64,000 nucleotides of DNA from Epiperipatus broadwayi (Eukaryota; Onychophora; Udeonychophora; Euonychophora; Peripatidae): positions 11,514,292 to 11,578,291 of the forward strand of contig JAQFVV010012402.1 of assembly GCA_028023455.1 (NCBI GenBank), given 5' to 3'. How positions within the stretch are numbered: the first letter of the stretch is position 1; the number at the start of each line of letters is the position of its first letter. Position numbers and translations under genes: made by a program. The notes beneath the pieces were generated by a model that saw only the letters and a list, made by a program, of their open reading frames with translations, was not told the origin of the DNA and made no database searches. This document shows positions 23,997 through 35,258 of the stretch, in pieces.

Positions 23997-24493
23997 GAGC
24001 ATGTGAAAAATAAGCATGAGAGTTGGGTAGAGCCGATCAACTGTAAAGTTAATCAGGCCACTAACTTTACACAAATCTACTTTCATGTTGGTCATGGCTT
24101 CCAGAATATGACAAAAACCCCACTATCAACAGAGGGAAAGAGAATTGATAAAGGAAATCAGAAGGAAGCCTTGGAATACTTAAAGAGAACTGCGGAGAGA
24201 CAAAGAGGGGCATACAACCATTTGATTTCCAAATAGGTGACCATGTGTGGGTGCACATGCAAGATGTTGGGGACTCATGGCAGGATCAGTATAGAAAATT
24301 CTCTCCATTATATTGTCCATCCTTCAAGATAAGAAAGCTTTGTGAAGAAAAGGTATTTCTCATTCAGAAATATAAGGGAATCAGACAAGCATGTGAGGCC
24401 CTGAGTTTAAAGCTTTACCACCAAGTGCCTCCAGATCTGGGAAAAAACATAGAGGGTCTTAGAAAAAAGGTAATGATGGGTACTGATTTTTAA
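23997..24493 (+). pseudogene. Gypsy-type integrase C-terminal fragment
   Basis: Directly after the last Ig strand come 'KHESWVE' and 'INCKVNQATNFT', which match the end of the integrase catalytic core (the W...N-x-S-x-H-x-x-T-G-x-x-P region of Gypsy elements). They are followed by 'EALEYLKRTAERQRGAYN'. Frame 2 (24245-24493) then gives 'FQIGDHVWVH', 'KFSPLYCPSFKI', 'KVFLIQKYKG' and 'LKLYHQ', the GPY/F-like module near the C-terminus. The D,D-35-E core, RNase H and reverse transcriptase upstream are missing, replaced by the Ig-FnIII-Ig segment. One frameshift lies near 24235. Its place next to the 3' LTR fits the normal Gypsy gene order. Confidence 0.8.
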
Positions 24494-25756
24494 ATGAATA
24501 GGGACCATGAATTTTCAAATTATTTTTTAAGTATATAGCTATGTAATTTTTTTTCAGGACATGTATGTTGGGTGTAGGGGAATTTTAGTCAATCACTAAC
24601 TATAGAATATATTAATATATTTTTGTTATGCAGCAGTTTGTTTACTCTTTCATATAAACTTCAAGGGTCTCTGCTGTAGAAAAAAAGGGATTTTACCCGA
24701 GTAGGTTTGATCTTTTTTTTCTTTTCATAACTTGAGGGATATGAAGCGATCAGTGTGTAAGCACACACAGAGCTTCATGTTAGTTGTTGGAAATAGTATA
24801 CGTCTATAGATTTTTAAAGCTCAAATATCTAGTTTTTCATTTTTATTTGTATAGGTGTGTCTTGGTGAATGAGAAGGCTCATGTTTTGTTTCATTGAAAT
24901 GCATTTTTTATATATATTTAGAAAGAAAAATATATTTCCTTTGTCTTATATATTTGTCCTAAAAGGCGATTCTTTCCTTGCGAATAACATTTTGATGGTT
25001 GTTTTTTTTCTTAAACATTCCGAAAAATGTAGTTGCTTGTGAGTGTGAATTTATTCTTATTTTTAAGGCCATTAAAAGGGAATTAAGATTTTCTAAACAT
25101 AGAGGGTCTTAGAAAAAAAGGTAATGATGGGTACTGATTTTTAAATGAATCGGGACCATGAATTTTCAAATTATTTCTTAAGTAAATAGCTATGTAATTT
25201 TTTTTTCAGGTCATGTATGTTGGGTGTAGGGGAATTTTAGTCAATCACTAACTATAGAGTATATTAATATATTTGTGTTATGCAGCAGTTTGTTTACTCT
25301 TTCATATAAACTTCAAGGGACTCTGCTGTAGAAACAAAAGGGATTTTACCCGAGTAGGTTTGGTCTTTTTTTTTGTTTCTTTTCTTTTCGTAACTTGAGG
25401 GATATGAAGCGATCAGTGTGTTAGCACACACAGAGCTTCATGTTAGATGTTGGAAATAGTATACGTCTATAGATTTTTAAAGCTCAAATATCTAATTTTT
25501 CATTTTTATTTGTATAGGTGTGTGTCTTGGTGAATGAGAGGGCTCATGTCGTTTCATTGAAATGTATTTTTTATATATATTTAGAAAGAAAAATGTATTT
25601 CCTTTGTCTTATATATTTGTCCTGAAAGGCGATTCTTTCCTTACGAATAACATTTTGATGGTTGTTTTTTTCTTAAACATTCCAAAAAATGTAGTTGCAT
25701 ATGAGTGTGAATTTATTTTCTCATTTTTAAAACCATTAAAAGGGAATTAAGATTTT
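24445..25756 (+). repeat. 650-bp tandem duplication across the internal/LTR border
   Basis: Unit 1 (24445-25094) and unit 2 (25095-about 25756) both start 'aaacatagagggtcttag'. Each contains the end of the internal region and then the first 353 bp or so of the LTR (start TGAAGCGATCAG at 24742 and 25405). The element thus has an extra partial LTR head before the full 3' LTR. The two units differ at scattered bases, so the duplication is not brand new. Confidence 0.9.
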
Positions 25757-26845
25757 CATACCTTGGTGTAATCTTAACAGGATTGTGTCAACTGTTTTAA
25801 ATCAAAGATCAACCCAGCTAATTGCATGGAAGTGTTAAATTATTTTCTCATCTTTAAACCGATTTAAATAAAAGATCAATCCTGCGGTCTGTTTTCGTTT
25901 CTAACCAAGGCAGTTATAGTATAGGTGTTAAAAAATATAGAAAACAAAGAGTTGCTTAGCAAAAGTTTTTATAAATACTGGGCTAAATTTTCAAGAAGAG
26001 GTCAGTCAAACTCAAAGAACCAAGATGTTAAACTTAAGCAGTCGGAGAATAAAAATAAAGTTGTTGGCAGTGAAAAAAGTTTTTATTTTTAAAGCAAAAG
26101 TTTTAAGAGAAAAGTGATTCTCAGCTGCTAGAGCAATTGACCATATTTAAGCTGAGAAGAGATCACACTATAATCTGTGAGTAGGACAAATTTACTTTTC
26201 CCGTCTCTAAAAAAATCTCCAGAAAAATGCATCTAAAGAAGAGGAAGAAAGACAATTGATCCCATGCTGCTGCTATGAAAGAAGATGGAGAACCAACGTC
26301 GAAGCCGGTCTATCCTGAGTCCAATAAAGCCCAAGATCAATTCTGACAATGAATGAACCAGTAGGAAAATATCTGCCTCAATCAAAGTGACACAGTAATC
26401 TATCGCAAGTATAAACTTTCAATCTTTAAAAAAATAATTTATATCTTTAAAATGCCTTCTATAAAAACTTGAGTTCTCATTTTTCTCAGATTTATAGAAT
26501 TTGTGAAAGACTATCTTAAAAAGAGATGTGTTTCAAGGGGAGTGATATATATATATATATATATGAGTGTTTTAGTTTGTTTTGACTATCTTTAAAAAAA
26601 TGTGTTTCAAAAGGGACAGTGATAGTTATTTTTGTTATTGCTTTTAACAAGTCAATTTGAGTTATAACTAGATTACTTATTAATGGTTAAAAAAAGTGTA
26701 ATGTATAATTCTAAGTGGAACAAAACAAATTATGATAGAGTTTGTGATTACAGCTTTTGTATGTTTTATTTTGAGATATGCCAATCTAGTCAAGTATGGG
26801 GATAAATGATATTGTACTATTAAACCAATTTATGTATGAATTTGT

Positions 26846-28214
26846 TTGCAGTTATATACCATATGTCTAAATGATAAAGATGTACCGGAAGATTGGAAGA
26901 ATGCAGTAATAATATTAATATTTAAAAAAGGTGATAAAGAAGATATTAGAAATTACAGACCTATCAGCCTTTTATCAGTTTTATATAAAAAATTTTACCA
27001 AGATAATTACAACTCGTCTACAGAGAACTTTGGATTTCCACCAACCAAGAGAACAAGCTGGATTTAAAAGTGGTTTTAGTACAATAGATCATACCCAGGT
27101 ATTGAGGGAAGTCATAGAAAGGACAAATGAATATGAGTTGTCATTATGTTTTGGATTTGTAGATTATGAAAAAGCATTCGATTCTATACACATTTCTTCA
27201 GTGATTAAAGCATTGGATTATCAAGGTATAGATCCAGGATATTGTCATATTTTAAAGAATATTTATAAAAATGCAACAGCAACAATTAGATTACATGATG
27301 ATACTGGAAAATTCAACATTGAGAAAGGTGTAAGACAAGGTGACTCCATATCTCCAAAACTTTTTACAGCAGTGCTGCAAGAAGTATTTTGTGGATTAAA
27401 ATGGGAAACTAAAGGAGTGAAAGTAAATGGAGAGTATTTAAGTCATTTAGATTTTGCAGATGATGTAATTGTTTTTGAAAATAATGTTTCAGAGCTGCAG
27501 GAAATGTTGCAGGAGTTAGCAGATGAAAGTAGAAAAGTAGGACTAAAGATAAATGTTAAAAAGACTAAAGTAATGTTTAATCGATTTGCTCAAAATGTGA
27601 AAATAAAGATTGATTATGAAGAATTAGAAGTTAACAGTTACAAATACCTTGGTCAGATTATTAATACAGATGGAAACATAATGGAGGAAATTAATCATAG
27701 AATTAAACTTGGTTGGAGTGCTTTTGGTAGAAATAACTTGATACTAAAAGGAAATATGCCTATGTGTTTGAAAAGGATGGTTTTTAACAAATGTGTTTTA
27801 CCAGTTTTTATTTATGGATCTGAGACTTGGACACTTAATAGAAGAGCAATACAGAGACTTCAGACCACTCAAAGGAGTATGGAGAGATGTATGTTGGGAG
27901 TAACAAGAAGAGATCGAAAACGCAATGTATGGGTAAGACAACAAACAGGTGTTACTGACCTTATTGAAAAAATTAAAAGATTGAAATGGAGTTGGGCTGG
28001 ACATATTGCTAGAAGAAATGATAATAGATGGACAATTAAAATTTTAAACTGGATTCCAAGAGATTGTAAAAGACCCAGAAAGAGACCACATGTGAGATGG
28101 ATGGATGAAATAAGAAAATGTGCAGGGGTGTTGTGGAGAAGAGAAGCTAAAGATCGGAGAAGATGGCTTAAACTTGGAGATACCTTCATCCTGCAGTGGA
28201 TTGATAATGGTTGA
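26846..28214 (+). pseudogene. RTE reverse transcriptase, N-terminally truncated, one frameshift
   Basis: The reading starts at a fortuitous ATG at the junction and reads 'VPEDWKNAVIILIFKKGDK' and 'NYRPISLLSVLYK' (RT motifs 1-2). It then needs a frameshift near 26980 to enter the 427-codon frame 26931-28214. That frame has 'GFVDYEKAFDSI' (motif A), 'GVRQGDSISPKLF' (motif B), 'LDFADDVIVF' (motif C, both catalytic aspartates intact), 'YKYLGQII', and the C-terminal 'YGSETWTLN' and 'RLKWSWAGHIARR' blocks. These make it RTE-like non-LTR RT. The protein as encoded lacks endonuclease and the RT N-terminus, so it is almost certainly inactive. It is much less decayed than the relic at 250-1092 and is the youngest-looking coding segment in the window. 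Confidence 0.9.
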
Positions 28215-28226
28215 TGATGATGATGA
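26850..28226 (+). mobile_element. 5'-truncated RTE-type LINE inserted in LTR2
   Basis: Comparison with LTR1 (19381-19430) gives both junctions. The host sequence runs to 'tttgtttgc' (26849) and resumes with 'cccgaatctaaag'. The host bases between these points in LTR1 ('tttat' or a little more) are missing, so integration removed a few bases instead of duplicating them. The 3' end is a short run of TGATGA units, typical of RTE-clade tails. The element starts inside the RT domain; endonuclease and 5' UTR are absent. Confidence 0.9.
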
Positions 28227-30433
28227 TCCCGAATCTAAAGTGGGAAGGGGATAACGATTTTTATAATGGTAAAATAAGAAACAGTCAAAGTTAAATTTCT
28301 TAAATTGTGTCTAATTCTGGCTTAGTTAAAAATGTCATTTATTTAATAAAGAGAGAAAAGAAATCAAATATCTATATAAAAAAATCCGCCCTCTTACCGT
28401 ATATACATAATCACAGTACCGTGGGTAAAGAAATTTAAAATATAAATGAATGTAAAAATTATTTTATTTGATTTAGATTCTTTGTGACAATTAAAAAAAA
28501 TGAAATAATATATATATGCATTTATTTAAGTGTACAAATAGAATAATAATGATAGTGCTTTTTTTAAAAATATAAAATGGGCAATATTAATTATTGCAAA
28601 GATATGTGTTCATCTCACTCTCTCTCTATATATATATATATTTAGTGATGCATGCATTTGGGGAAAGAAATATCTCAGCAGTAGTGTTTTTTTTTTCCTC
28701 TTTAGCATTTTATAGTTAAGATTTATATTTGAAACACTTGGGCGTTTTATAGCCTATAAGATATGGTTGTCTTAAATTTCCCCATTATTACTTATTAAAT
28801 GCAGGTTTAGGAAAATATCTATGCAGATATAAGTTAATGCTTTTAATGGGCAAATATATCAGTGGCATAATAGATTGATCTGTGCCTATATGGCTTTTAA
28901 TAAAGAATAGATGTCGAATATGCTATGTGGACTGCCACACGGATATTTTACCGGTCCTGGCGATACAAGATAGCCATGGTTTTCTTTGAGCTGATGAATG
29001 GGTAGACTCTATAACGATAGAGATTCAAAGCCCATGCTCTATTATTTCCTATACAAGCCAAGCTGAATGTGGATGTGTTATCATAGGAACATATATATAT
29101 ATATATTACTGCTCGACAAAGGAGATTGGCCCATGTTTGCCAATGCTAATAATATAGCCAGCACAGGATTCAAACCCAGATGCCACTGAATGCTGTAATT
29201 AGATTTCTTAATCATACCTCTTGTTAATTCTGTATGAAATAGATAAGCCATATTTTTCATATAACTATTAATAATGAAGGGAGCTAAAATTATGCTTTTG
29301 TCCATAACTCCTGCTGGGAATACTAACAATAAAATATAATAATAATAATAATAAATATATATATACTTAACCTCCCCTATGTATGTAAACACATGCATAA
29401 ATTTATTATATATATATTCATTTGACCTCTAACTTAATATAACCAGGTATTGTGTTTGCTCTCCAAAATTGGCATATTAATTTTATGGTGGCATATTTCT
29501 TGATAAAATATTATCATTCTTAATATAAAATTTGTTTCATGCTGACACGTAATAATACTGATTATTTACTATGTGTGTAACTATCAGGTTAATTTATAAT
29601 TATTGTTTTGATTCACAATTGTTGTTGTCATAAACTCCAGTATGACTTCATTACAATGCACACACACATCTAATGCTGATGTTCATTATTGTAATCATTA
29701 TATTTAATAGTTCATAACCTTGGTTGTCATTATTGACAGGTGACTTCTTTGTAAAAAATCATGCATTTATCCTAGTGATATCTAAAATACTGTACTTTTG
29801 TAAATAACTTATGTTTGAATATTGTAATTCTTGGTAAAAATCATATATTTATCCTAGTGATATCTAAATTCTGTACCATTATCAATAACTAATAATCAAA
29901 CATTGTAATTATTATTTTTTTGGTTTAAAAATGTAAACCCATACACGATCATAATAAGATTCAAGCATGGTTATTATTATTTATATTTTCTAATGAATTG
30001 TGTTAATAAATTGTATATATCTACACTGTTGTCATGCCATTCCCTGGTTCATCATATCCACTCAAACTACATCCACACTTGATTAAGTCATATATGTATG
30101 TATCAAAACCTATGAAATATAAAAAATAATATTTTGAGCTATATTCAAGTATTTAGTGAGTATCTTAGATTAAATTAATAAAGTCTAGTGCAGGATAGGC
30201 TAAGTTTGAATTGAGAGTCTTTGTTCCTACCCTGACCACCGGGACCGAGGAAAAGTCATAACCATTAGTAGCATCAGAAGCATTGGTTGGATAGTGGAGA
30301 TTTTGGAGCACTGGGAAATAGGTTAAAGCTTAGTCCTGTTCCATGACTACCATATCCCGAACATACTGGGTTTAAAGTACTTTTGCTAGGTCTCTGAATC
30401 TTGTTGGCTGATCACACGATTCTGGCCGTTACA

Positions 30434-32527
30434 GTACTAGTTCTCCATTTCTCCAACTTCCTATTTTTCATTAATGCTTCCATTCTTTTATCCCATTCCT
30501 TACCACTATAACACTCAACAATCCTCCTAACACAATCATCCCACCTTTTATATAAGTATACTGATATAAATTCTTTATCCAAATATTTTGCATACCATAT
30601 TATCTTTCTCACCCATCTTGTTACCTGCCATTTACTCATAACCCAATTAAACACTATTTTGGCTATTCTTTTACTATCCATAAACTGCAACCTACCAAAC
30701 ATTTTCATTTTACTTTTTGCATCTCTCATATAAAAACTTGACCATCCCATTTCTCCTTGAATTGCCTCCTTTGCTGTCCACATCTCTGCATCCAATGCAT
30801 GTCTTCCTACTTCCCTTTGTACTTTCTCTAAATAATCTAAAACCCTTTTACTAACACATAATGCATCATTACCATATGTTAACCCTGCTACAGCAACTCC
30901 CTTCCATACAATTCTAGCTACATCATATTTATTATGTGAAAATATTGTTAAGTTCTTTACCAAACCCTTTCTTTTCTTTGCTTCATTTACCAATTTTTTC
31001 TCCCATTCATCCAAGCAAGTTTCCTGATTATATAAGATGATTACCAAATACCTATATCTATCCACCACACTTAACTTTATATCCCCCAATAAAAATTCTA
31101 CATCTTCTCTTTCTCCAGTATTAACCATTATTATATATGATTTTTCTTCACTAAATTTAATCCCCATCTCTTTACCTACCCTTGCACATGTCCTCAACAT
31201 AATTTCCATATCTTCTCTTCTTTCTGCACACAAAAAGATATCATCCACAAAAAAAGACCCGACAAAGTATATACTTCTTGCAACCTATTAACGGTATCTC
31301 TACCCCTCTTCCTAGTCTTTCTATTGCTTTCTCCATTTCACTCAAAAACAACAAAAACAAAATAGGTGACATAGGGCATCCTTGCATTAATCCCACCCCA
31401 TTTTTAACTTTAACTGATTCTATATACCCTAATTGGTAAGTATAATAATTATTTTCATATAATTTATTATTTACTAAAGCTTCATCCATTCCCAAATTGA
31501 CTAACCTTACCCACAATCTATTTCTATTTATTCTATCATATGCTTTCTCTATATCTATAAAACTCATATATAATGATCTACCTGAATTCCTACTCATTGT
31601 GTAACTACAAACAATCTCCTATATGCCTAGCTGACCTAAAACCTCCTTGCATTTCCCCCACTACATTATTCTTTTCCATCCATTTTACAACTCTTCCATC
31701 TACCATATATGAGAAAACTTTATATAAAACTGATGTTACCGCTATCAGTCTATAATTATTTAACTTTCTATGATCCTTACCCTTTCCTTTAAATAATAAT
31801 CTTATTCTTGTATTACTCCAACTACCCAGAAAAACTTTCTTCTGTACCATCTAATTAAAACATGATAATAACTTTGCTTTTGCTCTATGCCCTAAATTCA
31901 TTACCATCTCTGCTGTCCATGCATCTAAACCTCTCGCCTTTCCACTTTTCAATCTCTTCCCTGCCTCATTCAGTTCATTTTTTGTGAACCTAATATTCCC
32001 ATTACCAACTGCTTTCATGTTTTCTATCACTATTTCCTTCACATCTAACATCTTTTCTATATCAACTATACATCTATTTAAGATTCTCTCTACCCTCTTC
32101 TCTAGAGCTACACTCTATTCCCTCATCATCTCTTAACACTATCTCTCTTTCCCCTACATTTCTCCTTTTAATGTAATTCCAAAATTTTTTACTCCCATCT
32201 CTTCCACTTTTATTAATATCCTCCAACAATTTACTATTTATCTTCATCCTCTCTCTCTATAATTATCCATTTTAGCCAACTTCTTCTTTTCTAAGTACTT
32301 TCCCCATTTAGCATTAATATCGTTTTCACTCTCTTTGTTTTTAATAGCACACTTATATTCTCTGCATGCTACTTTCCTCCCTTTTACACTTTTACTGACT
32401 CTAATTTTTTTTTTACTTTTATTCTTCTGCATATTCTCAACTAAAACCATATTTCCCACTTTTTCTATCTCACCACACCAGTCCTTATACTCATCCCCAA
32501 CCAACTGCTCCATGGTTTCTTCAACTT
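30434..32527 (-). pseudogene. LINE ORF2: linker and reverse transcriptase (interrupted)
   Basis: The frames 32564-32244, 32051-31851, 31850-31605, 31597-31241 and 31248-30412 together cover a linker and RT. The visible RT motifs are 'GKARGLDAWTAEMVM', 'LLFKGKGKDH', 'NNYRLIAVTSVLYKV', 'FIDIEKAYDRI' (motif A), 'GLMQGCPMSPILF' (motif B) and 'VDDIFLCAE' (motif C, read across a shift near 31245). The thumb-like C-terminal region contains 'LTYGNDALC' and 'GEMGWSSFYMRDAKSK'. In-frame stops at about 31851 and 31600 and the shift near 31245 inactivate it. The reading runs into the LTR at 30433, so its last residues in the large frame come from LTR sequence. The true C-terminus is encoded at 17922-17660. 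Confidence 0.88.
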
Positions 32528-33439
32528 TTATTTTATACTTTTCCAACTTACTCTCCATCCACAACTTTCACTATTGTTTCCACCTTTATTTCTATCCTCC
32601 ATCACATTACTAACCATTTCTATTACAATAAAGTTATGATCACAATTACATACTCTCTCTTCATTATCAAACACCTTAATTTTCCGTATTTTATTCCTTC
32701 CCTCTTTCTCTACCAATACATAATCTATTGTGTGAAATACATTATTCGTAGACCATGTGTATTGTCCCTCATACATACTTGATAAATTCCCAATGCTCAA
32801 ATTTACTCTTTGACAAAATTCCTTCAAAAACTGACTGTTATTATTATCTACATCATCAATTTCTTCAATATGTCCATTCATATCCCCTATAACAATTATT
32901 CTCTTCCCCCTTTCTTTAAAACTCTGTATATCCTTAACTAGGCATTCATATATACTACTGTTCCACTCCATTACAATTTGACTATCTCCAGTGGCTATAT
33001 ACACTATAGCCACCATTCATTCTTGTCTACTCAACCTTATTTCAAACCACAAATGCTCTTGACATTTAACAATATTTAAATATTTTTTTGATATAACACC
33101 TATACCACCCCCCTTTTTTTCTTTTCCTTTTCTGTTTATACCCTGCCATACCACCTCTTCCAAAATAGGTTCTTCTTCTTCTCTTAGATGAGTTTCCACT
33201 ACTGCTAATACCTCAAGCTCTTCATTTTCAATTGCTTTATTTAATTCCAGCCACTTTTCTGGTCTCCGACCACCTTGCATATTCAAAAACCCAATTTTAA
33301 CAATTTCTTCTTTCCTAACTACTCTTTTATAAATTCTTTTGATTCTTTCTTCACCATTACATTTATAACAAACTTTCTTACCATTAATCTTACAGAACCA
33401 TTCTCTCTCCACATCTATACTTATATCTAAATCAACCAT
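32528..33439 (-). pseudogene. LINE ORF2: APE-type endonuclease domain
   Basis: Two minus-strand frames (33439-33017 and 33016-32528) read as one endonuclease broken by an in-frame stop and shift. The motifs are 'IGFLNMQGGR' (N-x-Q, metal-binding Asn region), 'VLAVVETHLRE' (catalytic Glu), 'GGIGV', 'IVIGDMNGHI' (D-x-N), 'IDYVLV' and 'CNCDHNFIV' (final D-H pair). This is the apurinic-endonuclease-like fold that nicks the target in LINEs. ORF2 starts near 33439 with 'MVDLDIS', followed by a Cys-containing segment before the endonuclease. The order endonuclease then RT on one strand is as expected. Confidence 0.88.
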
Positions 33440-33513
33440 CTTTTGCTTATTTTTTATATCCCATCCATTCTTCTTCTTTTTGATAATATTACAATTTAAA
33501 AGCCCATTCCCCT

Positions 33514-34436
33514 TTAAAAGTTTCCAGAATTATATTCTTTAAATATAAGACTCCCTAAAACTTCACTTCCTTGTTTTCCTAAGTGCAATCCATCTTTACT
33601 ATATAACTGCCTCTTTCCAATAAACCAATCCCATACATCCACAAACACAACACTATTTCTTTCACACAATTTTTTCACTCTCTCATTTATAGAACATGCC
33701 CTATCTAACAAATGCCTCTTATCAAATCTTGGTATTACTCCAACTACCCCTACTCTTCCTTAATCTCCCTCAAATTCCTAATCAATTCTACATACTCATC
33801 CATTACTCTCTCTGATGGCTCTAATAAATTATTAGTTCCTACCATAATATAAATACATCTCTACTACCATGATTTCTTACTTTATCTGTCACACCCCTAA
33901 TTTTTGATCCAGGCAAACATACTCTAACATACCTGCTTCTATTTTCCCTTGCAATTATATGCCCACATTCTCTTATTAGTGAATCTCCTATCAATATTGT
34001 CTCCTAGTCTACTTTCTCTACTCCATCTGTAACCTTTTCTACCATCTTCTGGACCTCCTTATCCATTTCTTCCTTATCATTTCTACTCAATAATTTTTTT
34101 ATCTCATCACACTTCATCTCTAACAATTTTAATTCTACATCCTTCATTTCTTCCTCTATCTTACTTATTCTCTTGCTAACCATCTCCATTGCATTACTAC
34201 TTTCTCCACCCATATTTTCTGACTCTCCACTAAAACCATAATCTGTCCTATCTTCCTTAACTACATTTTGCTCCCTCTCCTCTGACTTTCTCTCTAGACT
34301 ACCTACACTTAGAAACCACTTTCTCACCTCTTTAATCACATTTACACACTGACTACATAACCAGAAACCTGTTACATCCTTCCTATTCTTATTCAAACAT
34401 TTCAAATGATACATCTCAGCACACAATGTACACTCT
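33514..34436 (-). pseudogene. LINE ORF1: PHD finger, coiled coil, SGNH esterase
   Basis: The product begins with a PHD-type zinc finger: 'ECTLCAEMYHLKC' then 'GFWLCSQC' (C-x2-C, H-x2-C, W-x-C-x2-C spacing; about 34436-34335). A charged, probably coiled-coil stretch of about 100 residues ends at a stop near 34004. The SGNH/GDSL hydrolase follows, with 'ILIGDSL' (nucleophile Ser; GDS at 33980-33988), 'VGTNN' (33828-33839) and 'KDGLHL' (Asp-His pair, 33581-33594). All three catalytic blocks can be read, but the stop after the coiled coil and a frameshift near 33710-33830 break the ORF. In CR1-like elements this ORF1 is thought to act in RNP handling; the esterase substrate is not established. 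The stop codon near 33515 leaves a short gap before ORF2. Confidence 0.85.
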
Positions 34437-34542
34437 ACCAGTGCTTACCTAATTCCTTTCTGCCAATCATATATACATTGTTCCATACAAATGCAACTCA
34501 TATTTTTATTTTTCAAGTCACCTATTCTATATTTGATTTTAT

Positions 34543-34996
34543 AATACCTCTCCTATTCTTCAAACACCCTTATACAGAAAAATAAAACTTTTTTACTTTT
34601 TCTCAAACCTGATCAAACTATAACCACATGTTTTCTAATGTTAGGCCTTCCAAACATTGCCTTTTTTCTCAAAATAAATGTCTATTTTAAAATTTAAAAA
34701 AAAACCTTCAGTAACAAACTTAACTAAAATGAATTAAACTTACATACAACTTTTTTATAAATACCTCTTTATAATACCTCTCCTATTCTTCAAACATCCT
34801 TATACAGAAAAATAAAAAACTTTTTTACTTTTTCCCAACCTGATCAAACTATACCCATGTGTTTTCTAAAGTTAGGCCTCCCAAACGTTGCCTTTTTTCT
34901 CAAAATAAATGTCTATTTAAAAATTTAAAAAACCTTCAGTAACAAACTTAACTAAAATGAATTAAACTTACATACAACTTTTTTATAAATATCCTT
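34543..34996 (-). repeat. Two 230-bp tandem units in the LINE 5' UTR
   Basis: Units start at 34543 and 34773 with 'aatacctctcctattcttca' and stay colinear to 'aacttttttataaat'. Tandem monomers upstream of ORF1 are common in LINEs, where they can carry promoter activity; that role here is an inference from position. Confidence 0.9.
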
Positions 34997-35258
34997 ACGC
35001 TAACACACATTCAACAAGAACAACTTTTTTTTACTTCTATACCTAAAATGGCGAACAGAAACCTTTCAAACAGTTAAACACAAAAATGTTCAATCTTTCA
35101 AATAACTCACTCTCTCGATCACAATTTACACTTTCATACACAATAATTAGTCTTTATAGTGCTGCTCTCAAAAGATCAATTTTACATGTAATCAGTAGAC
35201 TAAAATTTTTTTTTAAATATCAAAATTTCACTTAGCTCTTTGTCTTATTCATGTCAGC

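Larger units (their letters stand above)
17923..30433 (+). mobile_element. 12.5-kb LTR element with about 4-kb LTRs and captured host domains
   Basis: Two direct repeats (17923-21953 and 25405-30433) start TGAAGC and end TTACA. They flank a short internal region and sit inside a LINE at 'ccatac|tagttc'. The flanking 4-mers are ATAC (17919-17922) and GTAC (30434-30437), consistent with a 4-bp TSD carrying one substitution. Plus-strand coding relics are a gag-like coiled coil, a titin-like Ig-FnIII-Ig segment, and the C-terminal part of a Gypsy-type integrase. Protease, reverse transcriptase and RNase H are absent, so the element could move only with enzymes supplied in trans. Its proportions resemble the large non-autonomous retrotransposon derivatives (LARDs) of plants. 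Later events include a hairpin cassette in LTR1, a truncated RTE in LTR2 and a tandem duplication at the internal/LTR2 border. I could not find a convincing tRNA primer-binding site next to LTR1. Confidence 0.8.
25405..30433 (+). repeat. 3' LTR of the giant LTR element, with nested RTE
   Basis: It is homologous to 17923-21953, starts TGAAGCGATCAGTGTG and ends GGCCGTTACA. It is preceded by 'cttgagggata', a weak polypurine tract; a purine run 'gtagaaacaaaaggga' lies about 65 bp further upstream. It lacks the hairpin cassette but carries the RTE insertion 26850-28226. Beyond it the CR1-like LINE resumes at once with 'tagttctccatttctcc'. Confidence 0.85.

Noticed and set aside
27798-28189. Minus-strand frames opposite the RTE reverse transcriptase
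   Set aside because: They are antisense shadows of a well-supported RT frame.
17919-30437. The two 4-kb repeats as a plain segmental duplication
   Set aside because: They interrupt a LINE at one base-precise site with a near-perfect 4-bp duplication, have TG/CA ends and enclose integrase sequence, which fits an LTR element better.
32335-32613. 92-codon plus-strand frame and others (31037-31291, 31573-31755) opposite LINE ORF2
   Set aside because: Antisense to the endonuclease/RT coding strand, with low-complexity composition.
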